From Beroe forskalii (lineage: Eukaryota; Ctenophora; Nuda; Beroida; Beroidae), in the NCBI GenBank assembly GCA_011033025.1, contig WFMF01000001.1, positions 248,001 through 312,000 of the forward strand: DNA of 64,000 bases, in the 5' to 3' direction. Under the pieces are notes generated by a model that was not told the origin of the DNA, searched no databases, and saw only the letters and a list, made by a program, of their open reading frames with translations. This document shows, piece by piece, positions 60,901 to 64,000 of this stretch. The translations under genes were made by a program, and so were the position numbers. Numbering within the stretch: position 1 is the first letter of the stretch; each line of letters begins with the position of its first letter.

Positions 60901-63894
60901 TTGATAGTGCACTTCAAATTTACATTTGTCACCAGTTGACACTACTTTTTTTCCTGCAGTTGACACCACCTTTATTTACCACTCTTGTTATAGCAATTGT
61001 TGTACTTCATCACAGTTGTCACCTTTCATCTCCAGTTCACACCTCATTTTCGTTGCAGCTGACACCACTTTTTGAGTGACTCCGCTATTATTCTCTGCAG
61101 TTGACACCACTTTTTCAGTGACACCACTGAGTCCAGACCCCGGACTGTAGCAACGCGACGTTTAGATGATTTGGGCGAATACAGGATAGGGCGACTAAAA
61201 CATGAAAGGTGGGTGGAGAAAGCAACCCCGGCTTTTTAAATCTGTAAATATTTGGTTTATTTCACTATAACTCCAAGAATTTCGGAGTTGTTTTCGCATA
61301 GTTGTTTCAGCGTGCGCTTGTAATACTAATATGCAGGTCCTCAACACCCACGTATCAACCCTAAAAAGAACCTTAAAATCCCTTGAAAACCCCTTTTAAA
61401 CCCTAAAACCCCTAAAAACCTCATATCTCAGGTGTACGATTCCCGGGGAGAGGATTTCCTGGACTGGGCTCTGCAGGTCCTCAACACTCACGCTCATAAT
61501 AAGAGTGTGCTAGAGATAGAGTTCAAGGGAGAGGAGGGAACAGGTACAAAGATATTGGGTGACGGTGGTGTCTCGAATCTTTCGCGCGCGGCGTAGTACG
61601 GCGCACGTTGTGCTTTTTGCTGCGGGCAAATTTGCTTTTTTGGATCAGTAGCTTTTACCAAAGTTAACAAATTAGTTCACCAATTTTTGTCTAGTAAAAT
61701 GGTATCTTTACGTCTACTAAAATAGAGAATTGTGAAATAAGCAATTCTACTCAAGATACCGGCCGAGCCGTGCGAGAGAATTTGAATTTTGAAATGTAAT
61801 GCCACTTACACACTATCCTCCGTCAGGGATTGGTCCCACTCTGGAGTTCTACTCGCTGGTAGCAGCTGAGCTACAGAGGAAGGAGTTAGGAATGTGGATC
61901 TGTGATGACGAACCTCCTCTCAACGATAACGAGGTGAGGAGTCTTTCTGAAAAAGTTTTCAAAAACTTGGTAATTGGTTGTGGTTGTCTGCGGTGGTTTT
62001 TATAGCGTAAAACCCGCGATACGGTAACTTCAAAACGTACATAAGCGATGCAACAAAAAGTGATTCTCAGGTCATTTCCAATCTCTTAACCTTGGACAAA
62101 TAAACGAAGAATTCCCGAAGATTTTACAACCTAAATCCCCTCTAGGTTGACCTGGGTCAAGGCCCTAAGCCGCGGGACTACTACGTCAAGGCGGGCTCTG
62201 ATGGCCTCTTCCCTGCCCCCTACCCTCAGGATTCCCCCAAACTCAGCAAGATCTGCAACCTTTTCCATCTCCTGGGGATGTTCCTTGCCAAGAGCCTGCA
62301 GGTGAGTGTTATAGACAACTATTTTGAAGTGTTTCTAAAAACCGGGAAAAGCCGTCTTGAATTTAAGAAAATGCCGTCAGTCACTCAGAAAATATTTCCT
62401 TGTGTTTGACAAGTCTTCCCCTGCAGGATCAACGTCTGGTGGATCTCCCACTCTCCCTGCCCTTCTTTAAGATGTTGTGTCGGGGCGTGGATCAGGTGAC
62501 AGACGTTATGTCTGAGGACGAGGGGAGTGATAGCGAGGAGATATCAGAGTCATTCCTCCTAAAATCAGGTGAGGAAATCTCATTCTTTCTAAAATCAGGT
62601 GAGGAAATCTCATTCCTTTTAAAATCAGGTGAGGAGATATTAGAGTCATTCCTCCTAAAATCAGGTGAGGAGATATCAGAGTCATTCCTCCTAAAACCAG
62701 ATGAGGAGATCTCATTCCTCCTAAAATCAGGTGAGGAGATCTCATTCCTCCTAAAACCAGATGAGGAGATCTCATTCCTCCTAAAACCAGATGAGGAGAT
62801 CTCATTCCTCCTAAAATCAGGTGAGGAGATCTCATTCCTCCTAAAATCAGGTGAGGAGATCTCAGAGTCATTCCTCCTAAAATCAGGTGAGGAGATCTCA
62901 TTCCTCCTAAAATCAGGTGAGGAGATCTCAGAGTCATTCCTCCTAAAATCTAAAATCAGGTGAGGAGATCTCATTCCTCCTAAAATCAGGTGAGGAGATC
63001 TCAGAGTCATTCCTTCTAAAATCAGGTGAGGAGATCTCATTCCTCCTAAAATCAGGTGAGGAGATCTCAGAGTCATTCCTTCTAAAATCAGGTGAGGAGA
63101 TCTCATTCTTTCTCAAATCAGGTGAGGAGATATCAGAGTCATTCCTCCTAAAATCAGGTGAGGAGATATCAGAGTCATTCCTCCTAAAATCAGGTGAGGA
63201 GATCTCATTCCTCCTAAAATCAGGTGAGGAGATCTCAGAGTCATTCCTCCTAAAATCAGGTAAATCTGTTATTCATCAGTTTCCTGGACATTCGTGTAAA
63301 AAATTTCCCCGTGATCATGGTGGCTTCTGCAATATTAGCGCATTTCTTGAAACGTCTTAGTGTAGTGAACAACTTTCTATCTCAAACTAATGCTACTTTT
63401 TCGATCTTAAATTAAGGTTTGATTTCAGAAAGTTTGAGTTCTCTGACAGAAGGAGAGCTGAGATTGAGGTGTGACAGTGACGCAGCTTCCGACATATCGT
63501 CCGTTCAGGTATTACGATTTTTCCGGGTTATCAAGATGTTATGCAACATCAATTAATCATGCTGCAGATCCTGGACTTTTTCGCATTTTGAAACATTTAC
63601 AACTTTTACTTCTCAAAGTTGACTCAAGACAAGACGTGGTTATGCAGCAGGAATTACTGAATTAGATTCATCCTCTAATTTCTTTTCCACACTTTTCTTA
63701 GGTATATTATGATTCCCACCAACTCACAGATCTCTTCCCTCCCCAGGGCACTACGAGCTGTGTAGACGAGTCTGAGTCCTACTCCCGTAAACCCCTCACT
63801 ATCGAGGATATCGCTATTGATCACGTGGCAGCTGTCACACCCGATGTGAGGACAGACAGACAGGAGCCGGACAGACAGCAGGCGTGGTTCTCTG
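23310..63894 (+). CDS. HECTD1: HECTD1 E3 ubiquitin ligase, 39 exons, open at both ends
   Basis: Thirty-nine exons with matching phases follow the order of vertebrate HECTD1 from the segment [12 protein letters not shown] to the HECT N-lobe (QQAWFS). Family knowledge: HECTD1 is a large HECT-type E3 that passes ubiquitin from E2 through a C-lobe cysteine to substrates in signalling and morphogenesis. Visible here are the galactose-binding-like SUN/Sad1-UNC domain (exons 10-15), acidic Ser-rich disordered exons, the [11 protein letters not shown] block and the HECT N-lobe. The N-terminal armadillo/ankyrin part is not in the window, the MIB/HERC2 domain appears absent, and the catalytic Cys lies beyond the right edge. 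Two exons each need one extra base to keep frame. Three protease genes sit in its introns. Confidence 0.9.
23384..23560 (+). repeat. Degenerate CTGTGAGTCAACAGC repeat
   Basis: Roughly seven copies of a 22-24-base unit with a ctgtgagtcaacagc core, starting right at the exon 1 donor. The copies are too diverged to tell whether the donor itself seeded them. Confidence 0.7.
23820..24150 (+). repeat. Array derived from the end of HECTD1 exon 2 and its donor
   Basis: About 11 copies of a roughly 32-base unit with core gtggcgactcaagtgccggt. The exon's last codons read aagtggcgactcaagtgccg followed by gtaagt, so each unit replays the exon end and a GT donor (gtaagt or gttagt). Copies drift towards 24150. 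Confidence 0.9.
24222..24815 (+). repeat. 30-bp minisatellite (tcagggaactgctgtcaatg...)
   Basis: About 20 copies of a 30-base unit containing tcagggaactgctgtcaatg and agagtggtg, in the intron between HECTD1 exons 2 and 3. It has no obvious relation to the flanking exon ends. Confidence 0.9.
25188..26812 (-). mobile_element. 1.6-kb non-autonomous element, copy 2 (inverted)
   Basis: Reverse-complement counterpart of 18663-20299, starting with the same foldback (25190-25333) and ending gccagggagggaattg. In place of the 460-base middle of copy 1 it carries a 15-bp minisatellite. A palindrome-rich insert (26540-26650, containing cgaggcgaagccgag) is specific to this copy. It lies only about 30 bp upstream of HECTD1 exon 4. 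Confidence 0.8.
25862..26122 (+). repeat. 15-bp minisatellite (ccccgttattcggac)
   Basis: About 17 copies inside element copy 2. The unit is a multiple of three, so open frames of PPLFG or RYSDP repeats appear on all plus-strand frames; these are not considered genes. Confidence 0.95.
26842..26909 (+). CDS. HECTD1: HECTD1 exon 4
   Basis: Sixty-eight bases between acceptor gtgcag and donor CATCAG|gtttgg. Entering in phase 1 they encode [19 protein letters not shown], matching the HECTD1 segment [20 protein letters not shown]. It leaves in phase 0, which fits exon 5. Confidence 0.85.
27014..27085 (+). tRNA. tRNA-Ala (UGC anticodon)
   Basis: Full cloverleaf: acceptor GGGGATG with CATCTCC including the G3:U70 pair that marks alanine tRNAs, D arm GCTC-AGCGGTA-GAGC (A box), anticodon loop TTTGCAT in stem TGCGC/GCGCA, and T arm CGGGG-TTCGAGA-CCCCG (B box). 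No intron and no encoded CCA, with discriminator A. A T-run follows within a few bases, fitting Pol III termination. Confidence 0.95.
27295..27366 (-). tRNA. tRNA-Ala (UGC anticodon), convergent copy
   Basis: Identical tRNA sequence on the minus strand, about 210 bp away and pointing towards the first copy. Short flanks are shared (atc before the 5' end, attttt-type tract after the 3' end), so the pair probably arose by inverted duplication. It lies in the intron before HECTD1 exon 5. Confidence 0.95.
27420..28272. other. HECTD1 intron without further features
   Basis: No exon on either strand. Some CG-rich words (gcgcgaaa, tgcgcg near 27820-27880) but no recognisable element. Confidence 0.4.
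28273..29311 (+). CDS. HECTD1: HECTD1 exons 5-8
   Basis: Exons 28273-28410, 28589-28732, 28903-28989 and 29157-29311. The peptides start [42 protein letters not shown] and [12 protein letters not shown], the last continuing to [16 protein letters not shown] and LQILTKR. They match the helical middle of HECTD1 (vertebrate VLESIERLPLHLYDTPG). Exons 5-7 are phase 0; exon 8 ends in phase 2 at AAAAG|gtaaat. Confidence 0.9.
29375..29505 (+). repeat. Truncated copy of HECTD1 exon 8 with its donor
   Basis: About 120 bases of exon 8 (from gtaacctggtaactaaactg to the end), its donor and about 20 intron bases are repeated immediately downstream with almost no change. The copy lacks an AG acceptor at its left edge, so it looks like an exon fragment that cannot be spliced as an exon. 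Palindromic gttaccatggtaac words mark the breakpoint. Confidence 0.9.
29761..30014 (+). repeat. Two extra copies of HECTD1 exon 9 acceptor and exon start
   Basis: Blocks at about 29761-29852 and 29930-30014 repeat cacttcccag plus the first 70 or so bases of exon 9, before the genuine copy starting at 30087. Each copy breaks off at a gttaccatgg palindrome. Both keep a usable cag acceptor. Confidence 0.9.
30087..31368 (+). CDS. HECTD1: HECTD1 exons 9-12: start of the SUN/Sad1-UNC-like domain
   Basis: Exons 30087-30207, 30416-30555, 30847-30935 and 31205-31368 (phases 2, 0, 2, 1). They encode [20 protein letters not shown], then [13 protein letters not shown] and [16 protein letters not shown], then [14 protein letters not shown], then [20 protein letters not shown] and [17 protein letters not shown]. 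Very close to HECTD1, where this is the discoidin/SUN-like beta-sandwich. Confidence 0.95.
30700..30812. repeat. GCGCGGCGTAA foldback in HECTD1 intron 10
   Basis: Arms cgcggcgtaatcgtgcgcag and tgcacgattacgccgcgc surround an inner inverted repeat (cactggctgt / acagccactg). It belongs to a family of gcgcggcgtaa palindromes also seen near 31580, 52990, 57680 and 61580. Confidence 0.7.
31417..31482. repeat. CCAATCAG...CTGATTGG foldback
   Basis: Arms attggccaatcagcg and cgctgattggccaat flank a 25-base centre. Related foldbacks lie at 32236-32312 and around 46406-46735. Each arm carries a CCAAT box. Confidence 0.7.
31507..31640 (+). repeat. CGGCGTAAGTTTGC short tandem repeat
   Basis: Four 15-base copies of cggcgtaagtttgcg/a following a cagttcgaact word. 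It appears to be an expanded fragment of the gcgcggcgtaa foldback family. It is intronic in HECTD1. Confidence 0.75.
32476..33995 (+). CDS. Papain-family (C1A) cysteine protease with ShK domain, copy 1, two frameshifts
   Basis: Exons 32476-33178 and 33338-33995, nested in HECTD1 intron 12. Order: signal peptide ([17 protein letters not shown]), I29 propeptide with [16 protein letters not shown], mature peptidase with [10 protein letters not shown] (active Cys), NHVITLVGY (active His) and KNSWGTDWG (active Asn), ShK-type six-Cys module ending GCKRTCHTC, then a short Cys-rich tail. One inserted base near 32985 and another near 33918 break the frame; all else is conserved, so this is a young pseudogene or carries consensus errors. 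Only this copy has an intron (33179-33337). AATAAA at 34186. Confidence 0.8.
34000..34927. other. AT-rich spacer between protease copies
   Basis: Contains the 3' UTR of protease copy 1 (AATAAA at 34186-34191). No exon, no repeat of note; one gaaataaaac word near 34259 may be a second poly(A) signal. Confidence 0.4.
34928..36654 (+). CDS. Papain-family protease with ShK domain, copy 2, repeat expansion and frameshifts
   Basis: Signal peptide [18 protein letters not shown]29 region ([16 protein letters not shown]), then a 7-residue repeat [14 protein letters not shown] of 10 or more units between propeptide and mature enzyme. The mature part has [21 protein letters not shown] and KNSWGTDWG, an ShK module ([19 protein letters not shown]) and a Cys-rich tail. 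The frame changes inside the repeat (about 35420-35455) and again near 35957 by one inserted base. No intron. AATAAA at 36829. Family role: lysosomal or secreted endopeptidase. Here probably a pseudogene, unless the indels are consensus errors. Confidence 0.75.
35340..35635 (+). repeat. 21-bp coding repeat in protease copy 2
   Basis: Units of ccaacaggggattggatggg (or actatatgaga variant), 21 bases, giving [14 protein letters not shown]. One irregular stretch (35418-35455) shifts the frame. Absent from the other two protease copies. Confidence 0.9.
36829..36834 (+). terminator. Poly(A) signal of protease copy 2
   Basis: AATAAA about 175 bases after the stop codon, the first such hexamer downstream. 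Confidence 0.6.
37120..37963 (+). repeat. 19-bp GTTACCATGACAACAGTAT array
   Basis: About 44 copies of a 19-base unit ending directly before the acceptor of HECTD1 exon 13. The inner 14 bases gttaccatgacaac are an imperfect palindrome that fits the RFX X-box pattern RYYNYYATRRNRAC. Variants (gtcacc, gttgcc, gttaac) are scattered. Confidence 0.95.
37980..39072 (+). CDS. HECTD1: HECTD1 exons 13-15: end of the SUN/Sad1-UNC-like domain
   Basis: Exons 37980-38096, 38647-38719 and 38903-39072. They encode [20 protein letters not shown] and [13 protein letters not shown], then [20 protein letters not shown], then [13 protein letters not shown]. Order and residues match HECTD1. The domain is followed by [13 protein letters not shown], where vertebrate HECTD1 has RRQRRLVRSQ before its MIB/HERC2 domain. 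Confidence 0.95.
39117..40060 (+). repeat. 16-bp CTGACACCAGTTTACG array
   Basis: More than 50 copies of a 16-base unit fill the intron between HECTD1 exons 15 and 16. Near 39968 a variant reads catttacgcaggtgctcacc, a near copy of the exon 16 acceptor (catttgcaggtgctgaag). Confidence 0.95.
40093..40902 (+). CDS. HECTD1: HECTD1 exons 16-18: disordered segment in place of the MIB domain
   Basis: Exons 40093-40144, 40358-40471 and 40723-40902 (phases 0, 1, 1). [18 protein letters not shown] leads straight into Ser/Thr/Gly-rich sequence and then [20 protein letters not shown], a helical stretch. In vertebrate HECTD1 a MIB/HERC2 domain follows the first segment; no exon with its DWKW and WVDVTWD-type residues was found here. 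The exon 17 donor was placed at GACG|gtttgg to keep phase. Confidence 0.75.
41000..41940. other. HECTD1 intron 18, left part, no feature
   Basis: AT-rich intronic sequence with a G-run at 41021-41030. No exon or clear repeat found. Confidence 0.4.
41945..42045 (-). repeat. Tandem copy of the 3' end of protease copy 3
   Basis: About 95 bases starting ctcacatcaagtactctatc repeat the sequence at 42070-42165, which is the last coding part and stop of the minus-strand protease. The extra copy lies downstream of the stop. Confidence 0.9.
42075..43424 (-). CDS. Papain-family (C1A) cysteine protease with ShK domain, copy 3, intact
   Basis: An uninterrupted 449-residue ORF on the minus strand, nested in HECTD1 intron 18. 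Signal peptide about 1-17; I29 propeptide with the ERFNIN-like set E51, R55, F59, N62, V66, N70; dibasic-rich linker (SRKRS, about 120); mature enzyme from about 128 with oxyanion Q146, catalytic C152 (GSCWAF), H302 (NHAVTMVGY) and N318 (KNSWGTDWG); ShK module C378-C408 with six Cys; Cys-rich tail with four Cys. All catalytic residues are kept, so activity is likely. Role inferred: secreted or lysosomal endopeptidase, with the ShK part possibly targeting or channel-binding. It has no intron where copy 1 has one. Confidence 0.93.
   Translation of the reverse strand: MGYQTILTLLLLSVTLAKNTKYQEALQTRGELRRLYENFKTKTGTHFEGKEDRKRFKIFRDNVRLVAAQNDVEGETAEFGVNKFSFLTYEEKLRWTTGLGNITEWKEARKKQKVYRPRTSRKRSASKPPEEWFWTDKEYVTPVHDQGWCGSCWAFAATATVETNYAIETGVLKKFSEQEVLDCTFESVRVSWNPWKDGCDGGWSGFAYGYSIKNHRWGTAAGYPSYTEIDHECESDKYANGLIGARLERTEYVYETEEDHIEALQNHAISVAYYVSDRFYTYQRGIYKDSTEKCTFDVFANHAVTMVGYAPQYILVKNSWGTDWGDQGFVKFTRGYHNCGLFMWSDIPILKPTGVTDESDSDPATPYNPRHSEPSDECVDENEGCELQMCFDKSVDTYKGCRRTCHSCEVDFEAEEALLASGECGNNLIKCSDGVCRHRHICRWIEYLM
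43425..44916. other. HECTD1 intron 18, right part, protease copy 3 upstream region
   Basis: Upstream of the minus-strand protease. No exon recognised; a G-run at 43869-43879 and a C-run at 44633-44643. No clear TATA or initiator could be assigned. Confidence 0.4.
44917..46379 (+). CDS. HECTD1: HECTD1 exons 19-20: acidic, Ser-rich disordered region
   Basis: Exons 44917-45096 and 45318-46379, both phase 1. They encode [20 protein letters not shown], runs of Glu/Asp ([12 protein letters not shown]), then 354 residues rich in Ser, Thr, Glu and Pro, with poly-Ser tracts. They close with [20 protein letters not shown], which parallels the short FLDSCRASTLLAELDD motif of vertebrate HECTD1. The length is unusual for a single internal exon in this gene. 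GA-rich codons create mirror-image frames that are not genes. Confidence 0.85.
46400..46760. repeat. Cluster of CCAAT-bearing foldbacks
   Basis: Several partial copies of ccaatcagagcacgag / ctcgtgatctgattgg and ggttaatcagagcg. Related to the foldbacks at 31417 and 32236. Intronic in HECTD1. Confidence 0.6.
46857..48157 (+). CDS. HECTD1: HECTD1 exons 21-23
   Basis: Exons 46857-46959, 47577-47737 and 48069-48157 (phases 1, 2, 1, ending 0). They encode [19 protein letters not shown], then [20 protein letters not shown] and MDIEDDDD, then an almost pure Glu/Asp run ending [12 protein letters not shown]. They correspond to the acidic tract before the WDDD block of HECTD1. Confidence 0.85.
48375..48787 (+). 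CDS. HECTD1: HECTD1 exons 24-25: [11 protein letters not shown] block
   Basis: Exon 24 (48375-48518) encodes [15 protein letters not shown] and then, one frame away, the conserved [15 protein letters not shown] appears to be missing in the TTT at 48435-48437, since one more base restores both frame and exit phase. Exon 25 (48686-48787) encodes [20 protein letters not shown]. The match to vertebrate HECTD1 ([20 protein letters not shown]) is strong. Confidence 0.88.
48525..48870. repeat. GTTACCATGGTAAC palindromes near HECTD1 donors
   Basis: Perfect or near-perfect copies of the 14-base palindrome gttaccatggtaac follow the donors of exons 24 and 25 (48533-48562 and 48803-48870). The same words follow exon 8 and exon 39. 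Confidence 0.75.
48900..50223. repeat. HECTD1 intron 25: dispersed TTAAGAAACTTT and AAATTCAGG words
   Basis: From 48960 to 49380, aattaagaaacttttt recurs and forms one inverted pair (about 49315-49375). From 49430 to 49890, aaattcaggaaaatg(t/a)acgtg and its complement recur in both orientations. No exon is seen in these 1.4 kb. Confidence 0.6.
50224..50986 (+). CDS. HECTD1: HECTD1 exons 26-28
   Basis: Exons 50224-50308, 50566-50652 and 50860-50986 (phases 1, 2, 2, ending 0). They encode [20 protein letters not shown], then [20 protein letters not shown], then [20 protein letters not shown]. They match vertebrate RIWEPTYTIMYRE and VEQYLGTDELPK. An acceptor-like copy (ctcaggtatctgcc) lies at 50521, 45 bases before the used acceptor (tccaggtacctgcc). 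Confidence 0.9.
51193..52554 (+). CDS. HECTD1: HECTD1 exons 29-31
   Basis: Exons 51193-51331, 51833-51918 and 52450-52554. They encode [20 protein letters not shown] and [16 protein letters not shown], then [20 protein letters not shown], then [19 protein letters not shown] and TRLMQQ. Parallel vertebrate HWKLTGTNKSIRK, LQLLRILYIVA and ITTKILQQ. Phases 0, 1, 0. Surrounded by partial copies of their own ends. Confidence 0.9.
51385..51740 (+). repeat. Three copies of the exon 29 end and one of the exon 30 start
   Basis: gtacagcactgtgtcg, then ctgagaggacag, is repeated at about 51389, 51470 and 51590, two of the copies keeping the following gtta donor. ttgtttcaggagaagagaca occurs at 51707-51730 before the true acceptor at 51832. 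Phrases such as ctccttatatgg recur between them. Confidence 0.9.
52125..52345 (+). repeat. Two partial copies of HECTD1 exon 31
   Basis: ccatcatctgaaat...gttagatcaggaggaagag occurs at about 52127-52170 and 52283-52335 ahead of the true exon at 52450. The second copy keeps the acceptor-like cccaggacactcc. Confidence 0.85.
53081..54648 (+). mobile_element. ORF1-only retroelement copy 2 (1.57 kb, plus strand)
   Basis: Same length and structure as 3864-5431. Its first 20 bases (ttgccttttatcagttttca) are duplicated just upstream at 53061-53080. The 3' UTR contains the accccaacgtggggt hairpin and an AATAAA followed by an A-rich end. The very high identity of the two copies in unrelated surroundings implies recent mobility or recent homogenisation. 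Confidence 0.85.
53182..54252 (+). CDS. L1-type ORF1-like RNA-binding protein (356 aa), copy 2
   Basis: Intact 356-residue ORF with the same architecture as the copy at 4260-5330: coiled-coil-like N-half, RRM-like core with [12 protein letters not shown] and [10 protein letters not shown], Pro/Thr-rich basic tail. About ten substitutions separate the two, and none is a stop. No ORF2 follows. It sits in HECTD1 intron 31. Confidence 0.8.
   Translation: MYTVYWILDMEFSLEMLYDVENEVEAAFSTTFGAQWGEVNKAIVMKCDKETLSSLVLSAAKVLVKSKDILRSAAVHVEQLKKDQLQNQKTLLRLQDDVLQSRNEQVEAVQKTVKSEIRSFSDVVKQGCNEKITTKELKAAVKSAVSDDDRRKGVMVFGLEENAGDVLKDRVEEMLGVCSATGNPTVSDCYRVGAVKAGSMRPVKALFHSNEAASMVLRSASSLRGTRFSRVYISPDRTSKEREVRKGLVMQLKEKISTEPQRYHYISNGTVCTREKAAGSNPSLATVPESTPPRSTASAPVDPATEPEADTPRFNSKWPSSAYDSASRRVKLTRTWTEQAADAPLTPSLWQRVNKK
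56276..56913. mobile_element. TIR element of about 640 bp
   Basis: The left end ccttattgtaggaaattaag and the right end cttaatttcctacaatgaagg are reverse complements for about 25 bases. A second inverted pair inside each end (caataagcaccatgaaatta) extends the symmetry. No ORF. It is inserted in the satellite at 54850-60420. Confidence 0.8.
56930..57020. repeat. Two short GC hairpins
   Basis: attacacacgagggccggaggcccgagtgtgtaat and aaaaccgaggccgaaggccgaggttttt-type palindromes lie side by side. They may be a separate small foldback element. Confidence 0.6.
57628..57752. mobile_element. Small intact GCGCGGCGTAA foldback
   Basis: Starts gttcgaactgcagtt, contains gtgcgcggcgtaagtttcac, has a centre around gacatatgaataacatgtc and returns as tacgccgcgcacacaaaact, then aactgcagttgaactgc. 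About 125 bp. Confidence 0.75.
59688..59972 (+). repeat. 21-bp GTTGTTGTCACCATGACAACA array
   Basis: About 12 copies of a 21-base palindromic unit (gttgtcaccatgacaac core). All frames are open because the unit is a multiple of three (HDNSCCHH peptide). Each unit fits the X-box-like pattern. A shorter block of the same unit is at 60558-60618. Confidence 0.9.
59966..60010 (+). repeat. Copy of HECTD1 exon 32 acceptor and exon start
   Basis: taaactcctcaggttcacga and gcctctgatgttaggcacc repeat, with one change, the acceptor and first 27 bases of exon 32 (60620-60659), together with the gtcaccactg lead-in. Confidence 0.9.
60633..61208 (+). CDS. HECTD1: HECTD1 exons 32-33: entry to the HECT domain
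   Basis: Exon 32 (60633-60793) encodes [20 protein letters not shown] and [12 protein letters not shown]; exon 33 (61119-61208) encodes [19 protein letters not shown] and RLKHER. Both match vertebrate HECTD1 (WCEQLTSKCPFLIPFETR; RVGRLKHERV). At the exon 33 end, AAAG|gtgggt leaves phase 2 but exon 34 needs phase 0; one missing G, or use of the later gtggag donor (adding Trp), would reconcile them. Confidence 0.88.
60930..61118 (+). repeat. Repeated acceptor-like CAGTTGACACCAC words before exon 33
   Basis: Four or five copies of (t/c)gcag(t/c)tgacaccact in about 190 bases lead up to the acceptor used by exon 33 (tttttcag|tgacaccactg). They look like duplicates of that boundary. Confidence 0.65.
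61432..62301 (+). CDS. HECTD1: HECTD1 exons 34-36: HECT N-lobe
   Basis: Exons 61432-61543, 61827-61933 and 62146-62301. They encode [16 protein letters not shown], then [20 protein letters not shown] and MWICDDEPP, then [25 protein letters not shown] and [13 protein letters not shown]. These are the hallmark N-lobe residues of HECT ligases. Phases 1, 0, 0. The E2-binding part follows in later exons. Confidence 0.95.
62427..62568 (+). CDS. HECTD1: HECTD1 exon 37 up to its first donor
   Basis: Encodes [20 protein letters not shown] and then acidic [20 protein letters not shown]. It ends in phase 1 at the first AAATCAG|gtgagg. About 23 further identical donors follow downstream in tandem units of 30 or 36 bases. 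The frame stays open to the slip at about 62950, so later donors up to there would extend the protein in frame. The last copy ends at a different donor (AAATCAG|gtaaat, 63258). Confidence 0.85.
62569..63258 (+). repeat. 30/36-bp array replaying the exon 37 end and its 5' splice site
   Basis: About 23 units, gtgaggagatctcattcctc plus ctaaaatcag, or the longer form with agagtc. Each ends AAATCAG and begins GTGAGG, so every junction is a consensus donor. Long units match the exon end itself (gagatatcagagtcattcct). Period multiples of three keep the reading frame, except at 62945-62956 where ctaaaat is doubled. Confidence 0.95.
63429..63894 (+). CDS. HECTD1: HECTD1 exons 38-39
   Basis: Exons 63429-63508 and 63747-63894. 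They encode [20 protein letters not shown], then [20 protein letters not shown] and QAWFS. They correspond to the Ser-rich insert in the HECT N-lobe ending PPAWF in vertebrates. Exon 39 ends in phase 1 at TCTG|gtgagt; the gene continues beyond the window. Confidence 0.8.
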
Positions 63895-64000
63895 GTGAGT
63901 TACCATGGTAACCCGGTCAGCGTACCATGGTTACCAGGTGTAATGTGTATTGTTGCCACGGTAACGGCTGATGATATCACCATGGTTACGGTAACCATGG
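63895..64000. repeat. GTTACCATGGTAAC palindromes after exon 39
   Basis: Donor gtgagttaccatggtaac is followed by further ccatggttac / ggtaaccatgg words to the window edge. Confidence 0.7.

Noticed and set aside
62492-63106. 204-residue minus-strand frame of [10 protein letters not shown] repeats
   Set aside because: Antisense reading of the in-frame donor array in HECTD1 exon 37.

Overview
The window is animal nuclear DNA: spliced genes with short GT-AG introns, no bacterial operon structure, a nuclear tRNA-Ala pair, and one HECTD1 gene whose exons can be followed by phase over 40 kb. The lineage is an invertebrate metazoan. A cnidarian or another early-branching animal is my best guess, from the papain-like proteases with a C-terminal ShK module and an L1-type ORF1 element, but this is not proven.

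Layout. 0-8 kb holds a lone minus-strand exon, a TIR element, two minisatellites, a 1.57-kb ORF1-only element inserted in a GGGTTATGAGT satellite, and the 3' end of an unrecognised plus-strand gene (stop at 7892). 10-21.5 kb carries eleven exons that join in consistent phase and encode the middle of a BRIP1/FANCJ-type iron-sulfur helicase: motif Ia, four Fe-S cysteines and a DEGH Walker B. Motif I and the C-terminal helicase half are not seen. From 23.3 kb to the right edge there are 39 consecutive exons of HECTD1, a HECT E3 ubiquitin ligase, starting in mid-protein and leaving the window inside the HECT N-lobe. Three papain-family (C1A) proteases with I29 propeptide and ShK domain lie nested in HECTD1 introns: two on the plus strand with frameshifts, one intact on the minus strand. 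A convergent tRNA-Ala(UGC) pair lies at 27.0-27.4 kb.

Repeats dominate the rest. There are many minisatellites, a 1.6-kb non-coding element present as an inverted pair (18.7-20.3 and 25.2-26.8 kb), several foldback/TIR elements, and a roughly 350-400-bp satellite at 54.8-60.4 kb with a conserved hairpin.

The most striking observation is that many tandem arrays and small duplications are seeded from exon-intron boundaries. The 2-kb, 34-bp array before the BRIP1 Walker B exon repeats the 3' splice site plus the DEGH-coding exon start about 60 times. Arrays in HECTD1 repeat the exon 2 donor and the exon 37 donor, and further exon starts and ends are copied several times elsewhere. Because CAG|GT at an acceptor also reads as a donor, such duplication could create, move or multiply splice sites. 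Coordinates were read by eye; exon borders are phase-checked but not supported by transcripts.
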